In this document: in pieces, positions 17,160 through 24,247 of the stretch
Layout of the letters: every line of letters starts with the position of its first letter
Position numbering within the stretch: the first letter of the stretch is position 1
Source of the DNA: Lachnospiraceae bacterium
GTDB taxonomy: Bacteria > Bacillota > Clostridia > Lachnospirales > Lachnospiraceae
Direction: 5' to 3'
Assembly (NCBI GenBank): GCA_910574745.1
Contig: CAJTCE010000003.1
Location: 2,000-65,999, forward strand
Length of the DNA stretch: 64,000 nt
The notes under the pieces: generated by a model
Database searches by the model: none
What the model saw: the letters and a program-made list of their open reading frames with translations, nothing else
Told to the model about the DNA's origin: nothing
Position numbers and translations under genes: made by a program

Positions 17160-17873
17160 TTATTTACTCTTACTTTCATTGCCGTAGTATCTGCCGTAGT
17201 ATTTCCCGTAATACTTACCATAATATTTTCCGTAATATCCCTTATCCGCAATATTGACCTTATTGAGTATCACGCCTAACAGCCTGCAGTCAGCCATTAC
17301 GATCTGTTCCTGGACCTTCTGGGCAAATTTATAGCTGTCGGCATTTGCTTCGATAACCATGCAGATACCGTCGCAGGCCCTGGCAACTACCGCACTGTCA
17401 ATGACGCTTCCAAGGGGCGGGGTATCCACCAGAATGTAATCATAAATATTCCGCAAAACATCAATCAACTCTTGAAATTTATCCTGTCCCAACAATTCCG
17501 AAGGGTTTGGCGGAACCGGTCCTGCCAGGATCATATGGAAGTTGTCCACATTGGTTGTTCCCAGCACATCCGTAATAGGCGAGATTCCCGACAGAAAATG
17601 GGTCAGCCCTTTGGAGCCCTGATTGATTTTATATCGCCCTATTAAAACGCTTTTCCGCAAATCCGCATCAATAAGGAGGGTCTTTTTCCCCGCCTCTGCC
17701 ATGGAAGTTGCCAGATTAAAGGTCACGCTGGACTTTCCCTCATTGGGCATACAGCTTGTAAAGGCTATGACCTTGGGCTCTTTTCCCAAAAACTGAATAT
17801 TGGTTCTCAAGGCTTTATAGGCTTCCTGGCTGGCATAATCCATTTTTTGAAGCTTCTCAATATAAATGTTCAT
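17160..17873 (-). CDS. CpsD/CapB-type bacterial tyrosine kinase
   Basis: 237 residues. P-loop kinase with the Walker A variant SCMPNEGKSS (40-49), Walker A' LLIDADLRKS (66-75) and Walker B YILVDTPPLG (near 142). The C-terminus is a striking tyrosine cluster: YYGK repeats with 10 Tyr in 19 residues, the autophosphorylation tail of BY-kinases. Cytoplasmic; it needs the membrane partner CpsC (next gene upstream) for activity and is reversed by the CpsB phosphatase, so polymer length and export respond to phosphorylation. Ribosome site GGAGG upstream of the ATG. Confidence 0.92.
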   Translation of the reverse strand: MNIYIEKLQKMDYASQEAYKALRTNIQFLGKEPKVIAFTSCMPNEGKSSVTFNLATSMAEAGKKTLLIDADLRKSVLIGRYKINQGSKGLTHFLSGISPITDVLGTTNVDNFHMILAGPVPPNPSELLGQDKFQELIDVLRNIYDYILVDTPPLGSVIDSAVVARACDGICMVIEANADSYKFAQKVQEQIVMADCRLLGVILNKVNIADKGYYGKYYGKYYGKYYGRYYGNESKSK

Positions 17874-17892
17874 GTTCTCCTCCCGCCTTCCA

Positions 17893-18636
17893 TTATCTCT
17901 TTTTCCGCTTTTTATCTATTTTCCTCATGCTGTTATCCAGGGGAATGGTTCCCAAAATGCTGACCCCCAGATATTTTTCCACATCATCAGGCCCTTTGAT
18001 CCTGTCATCCGACAGATGAAAGAGAATGATCATAAATGCCGCAATCAGCGCTCCCGCCACGGCTCCTATAAGGGTGTTCAATAAAATATTGGGACTTACC
18101 GCCTTCATGGGCATCTCGGCATAATCCACCACGTTTACCGCCTCAATGTCCATAACCGCTTCAATATGCAAAGACGCCGCTTCCCTGATGGCATTGGCAA
18201 TGTCCTGGGCCCTTGCAGGATTGGTATCAGTCACGGTTATTCTGATAATGCGGGTATCCGTTGTATTATCCACCGAGATCATGTCCGCAAGCTGATTGCT
18301 GTCCAGTTCCCTCATATCCGTATAAATGGTATTTAGCTTAAGCTGGCTGATGACCTTCTCCGTAACGGAACGGCTCTTTACCAATTCCGCATAGTCCTTG
18401 GTCAGCTGGGTTCCACTTTGCAGATCGGAATAGGTTACCACACTGTTATCCTGTCTGTTCAATACATAAATGGATGTGGAGGACTGGTATTTTTTCGGCA
18501 GCAAAGCAATGCTGGCCGGATACAGCGTTAATGCTCCCATAATAAAAGCTAAAATCAGAACATGAACCCTTCCCAGCAAGGCAAAAAACAATTCCCTCAA
18601 ATCTATTTCCATTTCGTCTTCTGTTTGTCTGTTCAT
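17893..18636 (-). CDS. Wzz/CpsC-type polysaccharide chain-length and kinase-activator protein
   Basis: 247 residues with the Wzz topology: membrane segment 1 near residues 27-47, a periplasm-equivalent loop with YQSSTSIYVLNRQDN and later ITVTDTNPARAQDIANAI, and membrane segment 2 near 190-212 (LLNTLIGAVAGALIAAFMII). The basic cytoplasmic tail (KIDKKRKKR) would contact the separate kinase encoded immediately downstream (20 bases). It sets chain length and activates CpsD. No Pro-rich motif beyond the usual 'EMPMKAVSPN' before segment 2. Confidence 0.9.
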   Translation of the reverse strand: MNRQTEDEMEIDLRELFFALLGRVHVLILAFIMGALTLYPASIALLPKKYQSSTSIYVLNRQDNSVVTYSDLQSGTQLTKDYAELVKSRSVTEKVISQLKLNTIYTDMRELDSNQLADMISVDNTTDTRIIRITVTDTNPARAQDIANAIREAASLHIEAVMDIEAVNVVDYAEMPMKAVSPNILLNTLIGAVAGALIAAFMIILFHLSDDRIKGPDDVEKYLGVSILGTIPLDNSMRKIDKKRKKR

Positions 18637-18648
18637 GTTTCCGGCTCC

Positions 18649-19374
18649 TTATAAGTATTCATCCCAAAGCATTATCTGCGGGTTGTCTATAAACAATCGT
18701 TTCGCATAGGCAGCTCCGTATTTCTTTATGATAAAATCCGCACATTTCTTAATTCTGGGCGCCCTGTTTTTCAGATCATGGGCATCGGTAGCAACAAAAT
18801 GCACCAGCTCCTCCCTAAGTAATTCATTGCAGAACGCTTTTGTTTTCCTTCCCGACATTCCCATAACGCCGGATACATTGATCTGGAGATAGCTTCCCAG
18901 CTCCACCAGCTCGTAAATGCGGCTTTTTTCACAGACCACCTCTTTGTACCGCTCCACATGGGCAATGATGGGAAGATACCCTTCCTGTACCAGATGGCTT
19001 AACCCCCGTCTGATATAGGAGTACTCCGCCTCCGGCGAAAACTCCGTCAGCACATACTGACTGCTTCCCATGGTGCGTGCCTTTCCAGCCCGCAAATCCT
19101 CCACTGCCTGTACGCTGTAATAAATCTCATTTCCCCGGTAAATCCGTAAATTAAGGCACCTGATTGCTATTTCTTCCTCTAACAGCTGCAGGGCATTATC
19201 TCTTCTTTCATTTCCTGCCGCCTGCATTCCCAAATGGTAGTGAGGCGTTGCCACAATGGTTCTGATTCCTTCCTCTACGGCAAGAGCACACATATCTGCC
19301 GCCTCTTTTACGCTTCCCGCACCATCATCCACTCCCGGCAGTACGTGATTATGGATATCTACAATTCCCTGCAT
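18649..19374 (-). CDS. CpsB/YwqE-type PHP-domain tyrosine phosphatase
   Basis: 241 residues. The metal-binding PHP motifs are clear: DIHNHVLPGVDDGA (6-19), TPHYHLG near 43, FRGNE-like RGNEIYY near 80, IAHVERY near 137 and TDAHDL near 196. It dephosphorylates the CpsD tyrosine tail, using divalent metals. It is the first gene of the operon; AGGAG lies nine bases before the ATG. Order cpsB-cpsC-cpsD matches streptococcal and lactococcal capsule operons. Confidence 0.92.
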   Translation of the reverse strand: MQGIVDIHNHVLPGVDDGAGSVKEAADMCALAVEEGIRTIVATPHYHLGMQAAGNERRDNALQLLEEEIAIRCLNLRIYRGNEIYYSVQAVEDLRAGKARTMGSSQYVLTEFSPEAEYSYIRRGLSHLVQEGYLPIIAHVERYKEVVCEKSRIYELVELGSYLQINVSGVMGMSGRKTKAFCNELLREELVHFVATDAHDLKNRAPRIKKCADFIIKKYGAAYAKRLFIDNPQIMLWDEYL

Positions 19375-19710
19375 CTTGTTTCTCCTGCCTTTTTTTGCGC
19401 AAATTTCCCCTTATAGAAACAAAATTCGCCTTGTATTATGTTAACTCGTCCCATAACTCGAATGCAATATGGGACAAAAAATGTGACAGACTTTTTTATA
19501 ACGTTTTCCAATGTGCAATCACTTCCTTATTCCAATATACTTTTTTCCTGAAAATAAGTATCATAATATTGTTGTTATCTCCTTTATTTTCAGTCAAAAA
19601 CGGGCTGTGACACAAAGTGGGACAAGAATATTGCATCTAGCTTTTTAAATGGAAAAATTTTACAATATGTTTCAAGTATTGACATTTGTCTTTCAGAGGG
19701 GTATGCACTT
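19375..19710. promoter_or_regulatory. Divergent control region with repeated GGGAC / TGTGACA motifs
   Basis: 336 bases separate cpsB (minus) and the HTH regulator (plus). It holds an 8-base inverted repeat GTCCCATA (19448-19455) / TATGGGAC (19468-19475), the motif GGGACA again at 19619-19624 (TGGGACAA, 19618-19625), and TGTGACA at 19483-19489 and 19606-19612. Both clusters also contain TGCAATAT or its reverse. Two similar compound sites about 140 bases apart suggest operators for one regulator, most simply the divergent HTH protein. A CATAAT box on the minus strand (about 19439-19444) may be the cps -10 element; its -35 is unclear. Confidence 0.5.
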
Positions 19711-21174
19711 ATGAAACAATTGAATGAGTTATTAGAAGAATATGTGAAAAAAAGCGACTATACGGTTTATTCACTTTCTTTTGCCAGCAAAGTAAACCGC
19801 ACCACCTTACAGCGGGCAATCAACGGAGAGCGTTCTATCAGCAAGGAAAACTTTGATAAAATACTTCCTTATTTAAATCTGACCTTAAACGAAAAAACAG
19901 ATTTGGAAACCGCATTCACGGTATCTCAAATAGGAGAATATACTTTTCAAAAGCATCTCTACATAAAAGACTTGTTGGAAAATATAGATTTTATTACTTC
20001 CACGGCCGCGGACGATGAGGAAGTCCCTATTGTTTCCCTTTCCTCTCCTGTCAACGAGGCCCGGTTAGTCAAAGGTATCTTTAATATCATCAAACTGATC
20101 TGTCAAATGATAGCCTATAATATCGAAAATTCGGAGGCGCCTTTTTTATATGCCCTCTCGCCCTTTCATAATCGTTTTTTCAGGGATTTATACGACCAGC
20201 TTCAGCTGGCATTCTTTAACAATCTGGAAATTCTCCACATTGTCCCCTTTTTAAAAGCTCCTAAGAATGATTCCGATTCTTCCTTATTCAATCTGGAAAT
20301 GCTTTCCACCCTGCTGCCTTTTGCACTGTCCGACAGGCAGCACTGTTCCTTTTCCTATTATTATGAAAGCGCCGACTTTTCTTCGCTTTCGGGCATTCCC
20401 ACGCCCTATTATGTTCTTCTCAACCATAATGTGATTTTAATTGCACAGGACTATCAGAGCGCCTTTATTCTGCCCGATACCTTTCTGCCTTTTTATAAGC
20501 AGCATTTTGAGAAGATCCTTCATTCCGCCCTGCCCCTTTTGGATACTCTTGATACCCCTGCGCTTCTTTCCGTCTTTTCAGACACAACCGTTAATACCGG
20601 CTATTCTTACGCCATAGAAGCACAGCCCTGCCTGACTTATCATGCGGATGCATCCATGATAGCAAAGGTTATAAACAAGGAGATTCCAAAAAAATCGCAG
20701 CAGGTATTGAGCCGTAAGCTGCTGGCCCAATGTGAGAATCTGCGTTCCTTAAAAAAGGCCACTTCGGTCTTTTCCAGAAAAGGCTACGATGATTTTGTGA
20801 AAAAAGGAATTATCTATCAGGTTCCCGGCGAATTAATGCGTCCTTTAAATGTCAAAGAACGCATTACCATATTGGAACGGCTCATCGCCTCCAATCAGAA
20901 TGGCAACAAAGAATCTTTATTGATAAAGCCTGCCGTTTTTCATCCCCGAATCGAGTTCTTTTCCTATGACAACACATCCATTATGTTTTACTATATGTCC
21001 GGGGAAAATGAATTCCGCACCTGTATTTTAAAAGAGCCCAACCTCATAGAATCCTTCAACGATTTTGTGATGCATTTAAACGTCCACGGGTATACCTACT
21101 CCGCCGAGGAAACCACCGGCATCTTTGAAGATTCTATTGCAGAGCTTCAGACCGCTTCTGACGATGCATCCTGA
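19711..21174 (+). CDS. HTH-domain transcriptional regulator, probable cps-locus regulator
   Basis: 487 residues. The first ~60 form a helix-turn-helix of the XRE-like or phage-repressor type (TVYSLSFASKVNRTTLQRAINGERSISKENFDKI). The large remainder (60-487) is not a domain I recognise; it has an alpha/beta look and no membrane segment. AGAGGGG precedes the ATG. The gene is divergent from the cps operon across repeated motifs, which makes local regulation likely but unproven. Proteins of this layout (small HTH plus ~400-residue unknown domain) occur in Lachnospiraceae. Signal sensed is unknown. Confidence 0.65.
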   Translation: MKQLNELLEEYVKKSDYTVYSLSFASKVNRTTLQRAINGERSISKENFDKILPYLNLTLNEKTDLETAFTVSQIGEYTFQKHLYIKDLLENIDFITSTAADDEEVPIVSLSSPVNEARLVKGIFNIIKLICQMIAYNIENSEAPFLYALSPFHNRFFRDLYDQLQLAFFNNLEILHIVPFLKAPKNDSDSSLFNLEMLSTLLPFALSDRQHCSFSYYYESADFSSLSGIPTPYYVLLNHNVILIAQDYQSAFILPDTFLPFYKQHFEKILHSALPLLDTLDTPALLSVFSDTTVNTGYSYAIEAQPCLTYHADASMIAKVINKEIPKKSQQVLSRKLLAQCENLRSLKKATSVFSRKGYDDFVKKGIIYQVPGELMRPLNVKERITILERLIASNQNGNKESLLIKPAVFHPRIEFFSYDNTSIMFYYMSGENEFRTCILKEPNLIESFNDFVMHLNVHGYTYSAEETTGIFEDSIAELQTASDDAS

Positions 21175-21230
21175 TTTTTCTTAAAAATTACGGGAAAGTC
21201 TGACTTCCCTCCTAAACCCTCCGAAATAAA

Positions 21231-21285
21231 AAAGCCACGGCAAAATTCCTTTTTCAGGATTTCTGTCGTGGTTTCTATTTCTATA
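21231..21285. terminator. Bidirectional Rho-independent terminator
   Basis: AAAAAAGCCACGGCAAAATTCC pairs imperfectly across the loop TTTTTCA with GGATTTCTGTCGTGGTTTC, flanked by A-rich and T-rich tracts on the two sides. It lies 57 bases after the plus-strand regulator and about 70 bases before the end of the minus-strand small membrane protein, so it can end transcription from both directions. Confidence 0.7.
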
Positions 21286-21353
21286 TGATCTTATTTCTGC
21301 TTTTACCGATACTGCCTTATTTCCCGTTTTCTCCTTGCGGGCATTTTCTTTCA

Positions 21354-21635
21354 TCAGTCCCTGCTCTTTTTCACAATGCTGTTGTGCTTAGCCACTAAAA
21401 ACATTCTTACAATCACAGTAACCAGAATCACGGTTATGGCAATTCCCAAAATGTTGTAGGAATACGCTTTAAAATACAAAAGCCATGTTGCTCCTTCTGC
21501 AAACTTGTCTCCGTAAAAAATAATCAGTACGTCAAAAAGTGCAATAAACATAATTCCAAGTCTTAAATTCGTAAGGAATTTTATCCGCTTATCCACCTTT
21601 TCCAGTTCAGCCTTTTGTTCTTCACTCATTGCCAT
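21354..21635 (-). CDS. Small two-helix membrane protein, hypothetical
   Basis: 93 residues: a charged, coiled-coil-like start (MSEEQKAELEKVDKRIKFL), two hydrophobic segments (about 26-46 and 60-82) and a basic tail. It starts 12 bases after the nrdR stop, so it is probably cotranscribed with nrdR, but nothing links it to that function. Not recognised. Confidence 0.6.
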   Translation of the reverse strand: MAMSEEQKAELEKVDKRIKFLTNLRLGIMFIALFDVLIIFYGDKFAEGATWLLYFKAYSYNILGIAITVILVTVIVRMFLVAKHNSIVKKSRD

Positions 21636-21647
21636 AATACATTCCGC

Positions 21648-22100
21648 CTACTTATCCAACATTTTCTTCAACTCATCCATAAAGGTGTTGACGTCCTTAA
21701 ACTCCCGGTACACCGATGCAAACCTTACATAAGCTACCGCATCAATATTCTTTAATTTTGACATGACCAGCTCGCCGATTTTACTGGAGGAAATCTCTTT
21801 TTCTTCCATATTAAAAATCTGCGTCTCCACCTCTTCGATCAGACGGGTAATCTGGTTTGCGCTGACCGGTCTTTTATGGCAGGCCCGTAAAACCCCTGCT
21901 TCTATTTTGGAACGGTCATAGGTTTCCCTGTTATTATCCTTCTTAATAATGATAAGCGGAATTGTTTCTACCTTCTCGTATGTAGTGAACCTCTTATCAC
22001 ATTCGTCACAGACGCGGCGGCGCCTGATGGAATTGTTTTCTTCAGCCGGTCTCGAATCAATAACTCTGGTATTTTCGTGACCACAAAACGGACATTTCAT
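21648..22100 (-). CDS. nrdR: Transcriptional repressor NrdR
   Basis: 150 residues from the ATG at 22100 (GGGGA upstream; MKCPFCGHENTRVIDSR is the invariant family start, so the longer frame is rejected). Zinc ribbon Cys3, Cys6, Cys31, Cys34, basic IRRRRVCDECDKRFTTYEKVE, then the ATP-cone domain (LIIIKKDNNRE onward). NrdR senses ATP/dATP and represses ribonucleotide reductase genes. The candidate targets nrdD-nrdG lie in this window with a paired box (see 39049-39127). Confidence 0.95.
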   Translation of the reverse strand: MKCPFCGHENTRVIDSRPAEENNSIRRRRVCDECDKRFTTYEKVETIPLIIIKKDNNRETYDRSKIEAGVLRACHKRPVSANQITRLIEEVETQIFNMEEKEISSSKIGELVMSKLKNIDAVAYVRFASVYREFKDVNTFMDELKKMLDK

Positions 22101-22307
22101 GCTCTGTTCCCCCTGGTATTTGTTCATTCTTATATAGTCTGCAAACACAATATCTATGTAAGAAACGTAATATGGTTACATTATATTCTATCCGCAAAAT
22201 TATGTCAACTATTTTATGGTAACTTGTTTCTCTTCCGTATGACCGGTTCTCCCCGTATTTTTCCGGTTCCTGACCGCCTGCCGTTCACTGCAATTTCGTG
22301 TTGGGAT

Positions 22308-22541
22308 TTAACAGCAGAAATCCACCAGAATAATGTCCGGTCCGATTTGTTTAATATTACAAAAAGGAATGCAGAATTCTTCCCCGCAGCAGAAGAAATT
22401 CATGATTCCCGCCTTTTCCGCCACAATGATTTTACGGATGCAGCCCTTGCACTCGTCAAATTCCAGATCCACCACATGACCTAATTTCCTGCAGTCCTTG
22501 ACACTGATAACTTCCTTATGGCTCAATTCCTCAAAAGACAT
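22308..22541 (-). CDS. YlmC/YmxH-family sporulation-associated PRC-barrel protein
   Basis: 77 residues from the ATG at 22541 (GGAG upstream). The sequence FEELSHKEVISVKDCRKLGHVVDLEFD..CKGCIRKIIV..IPFCNIKQIGPDIILVDF is the small PRC-barrel pattern of YlmC/YmxH proteins. These occur widely in spore formers, with an unclear role. Four cysteines (two in FFCCGEEFC) are notable. Stands alone between nrdR and an HD hydrolase gene. Confidence 0.8.
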   Translation of the reverse strand: MSFEELSHKEVISVKDCRKLGHVVDLEFDECKGCIRKIIVAEKAGIMNFFCCGEEFCIPFCNIKQIGPDIILVDFCC

Positions 22542-22649
22542 ACTTGCTCCACGCCTTTTTGTTATCATATGCGAACCGTGGTAAACTTGTGCTCTCATAA
22601 AGTCATCATGGAAAATACCCACTTTTCATCTTTTTTCCTCAATCTATTT

Positions 22650-23195
22650 CTACAGAGTGTTCTTTCCCACTTCCTGATAAATCTCCAGATATTCCTTCTC
22701 CACCTCTTTAAAGGGCCTTTCATAAAAATCCGGCTTTGTCAAAAGCTCCGAAGCAGAATCCAGAACCTTCTCCCCCATATAGTGGTAAAACTCATGATAC
22801 AGCATAGTATCGTCGATTTCCGCCACCCTCTCCATTTCCGCATCTGTAGGAAGGTTACCCAGGAAACGTTCATAAATAGCATTCTGCAGACACTTTTCAA
22901 TTACAAGATATTCCTTCAATTCCTTTTTTACCGGCCTTGTGATATCTGCAATATAGGCTTCGCTGGCGTCATGGAGAAGACAGATGAGGGCAATTCTTTC
23001 CCCCAGCCCTCTTGCCACTGCTTCTTTATAGCAACCGATACAATGCTGACCCACCGAATAAAATTCCGGAAAATGGCCGTTGGCTCTCGTCATCAGAGAT
23101 AAAGCGTGGGCAATATCCTCTATGATGATTTTCTCTTTTTCGGGCTCTAAAGGCTTAAAATATATTTTATTGGCTGTTGTAATATGCTCTGACAT
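22650..23195 (-). CDS. HD-domain phosphohydrolase (YfbR-like)
   Basis: 181 residues. HD motif residues: His in SVGQHCIG (near 50), His-Asp in LLHDASEAYIADI (near 74-75) and Asp in IDDTMLYHE (near 127). This is the layout of YfbR-type 5'-deoxynucleotidases and related metal-dependent phosphohydrolases. Nucleotide clean-up is the likely role; the substrate is not determined. AAAGGA upstream of the ATG. Its start overlaps the 3' end of the araC-type gene by 29 bases, a coupled pair. Confidence 0.75.
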   Translation of the reverse strand: MSEHITTANKIYFKPLEPEKEKIIIEDIAHALSLMTRANGHFPEFYSVGQHCIGCYKEAVARGLGERIALICLLHDASEAYIADITRPVKKELKEYLVIEKCLQNAIYERFLGNLPTDAEMERVAEIDDTMLYHEFYHYMGEKVLDSASELLTKPDFYERPFKEVEKEYLEIYQEVGKNTL

Positions 23196-24042
23196 CTGTT
23201 TCGTCCTTTCCCGTTTGCTTTTCTAATACCCCGATATCATTTTTCAGATACTTTCTGAAATAGTACTCCCTGTATTCTCTGGGCGTCCGTCCGTTTTTTC
23301 TTTTAAATACCTGAATAAAATAGCTCTGTGAGGAAAAATTCAGATCATTGGCTATTTCCAGAACGCTTTCCTCCGTATGCTTTAACCGGTACTCCGCCTG
23401 CTCCAGCTTTTTTTCCTGTATGTACTGTACAATCGTTTTTCCCGTTTCTTTTTTAAAAAGCTGGGAAAGATAATTCTCATGAAGCCTGGTCAGCTTTGCC
23501 AAATCTGAAAGGACGATTTTTTCATTGATGTTTTTGTAAATATACTCCATACAGATAATCACATGCCTGGAATAAACCTGTTTCTTCTGAAGCATTCGCA
23601 TCCGGGATGCAAAATCAAGGGTCATTTCCCTATGTAAATTACCGATTTCCTCCTTGGTCTTGCAGGCATCCGCCCGCTGGATATATAAATCGCTGAGGCT
23701 GTAAGCCACTTCCGGCTCCATTCCGTCCTCTATACAGTACCGGCTAATGAGGGCAATTGAAATGATCGCATGATACAAAATATTCTTAACCCCGTTTGAA
23801 GACAATGTCCCAAGCCCTTCCGCTTCATAGATGGGCGCAATGAGATATTTCTTTCTTAAAAGCTTTACATCGCCTTTTCTGACTGCGTCATAATATCCGT
23901 ATTCGCCGCCGTAAGGCGCATGATAATCATGCATTTCTCTTGCCGCAGACAGCTTTTCCCAAAGTTTTTTATCCATGGGCATGGAAAGTACCTCCCCTGG
24001 TCCTTTGCTTTCATCCTTCATAAGAAGCTTATTCCAAAGCAT
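23167..24042 (-). CDS. AraC-family transcriptional regulator
   Basis: 291 residues. The C-terminal ~100 residues hold the two AraC helix-turn-helix units (ICMEYIYKNINEKIVLSDLAKLTRLHENYLSQLFKKETG, then ANDLNFSSQSYFIQVFKRKNGRTPREYREYYF). The N-terminal ~180 residues are an unassigned, mostly helical sensor domain. The start is uncertain: ATG at 24042 or at 24021, neither with a strong ribosome site. Divergent from the GH3 beta-glucosidase, so a sugar-responsive regulator of that gene is a reasonable inference. Confidence 0.85.
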   Translation of the reverse strand: MLWNKLLMKDESKGPGEVLSMPMDKKLWEKLSAAREMHDYHAPYGGEYGYYDAVRKGDVKLLRKKYLIAPIYEAEGLGTLSSNGVKNILYHAIISIALISRYCIEDGMEPEVAYSLSDLYIQRADACKTKEEIGNLHREMTLDFASRMRMLQKKQVYSRHVIICMEYIYKNINEKIVLSDLAKLTRLHENYLSQLFKKETGKTIVQYIQEKKLEQAEYRLKHTEESVLEIANDLNFSSQSYFIQVFKRKNGRTPREYREYYFRKYLKNDIGVLEKQTGKDETDVRAYYNSQ

Positions 24043-24247
24043 TTATCAGATACATTATTATATTAACAGAAATATTAGGATTTGTGTATATTTTATTTTC
24101 CCTTTATCCTAATCTATAAATGATTTAAACGGGCAATGATAAAGCTATGAGGCAGACACTGTTGTCTGAATCCATAATTATGAAAAACAAATAAAAACGG
24201 AAGAATGGTAAAGAAACATTCTATCCCAATACAGGAGGTTTCTCAAC
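24043..24247. promoter_or_regulatory. Divergent araC/GH3 control region with inverted repeats
   Basis: Contains an 8-base inverted repeat ATTAGGAT (24074-24081) / ATCCTAAT (24106-24113) and a 16-base hairpin or palindrome CAGACA-CTGT-TGTCTG (24153-24168). Either could be the AraC-type operator. The GH3 gene has AGGAGG 10 bases before its ATG. Clear -35/-10 boxes were not identified. Confidence 0.4.

Noticed and set aside
17160-17240. Short tandem TAC/TAT-rich repeat
   Set aside because: It encodes the functional tyrosine tail of the BY-kinase, so it is coding rather than a separate element.
19679-19707. TTGACA-N17-TATGCA as promoter of the HTH regulator
   Set aside because: The -10 box would overlap the ribosome site and lie four bases before the ATG, leaving no leader.
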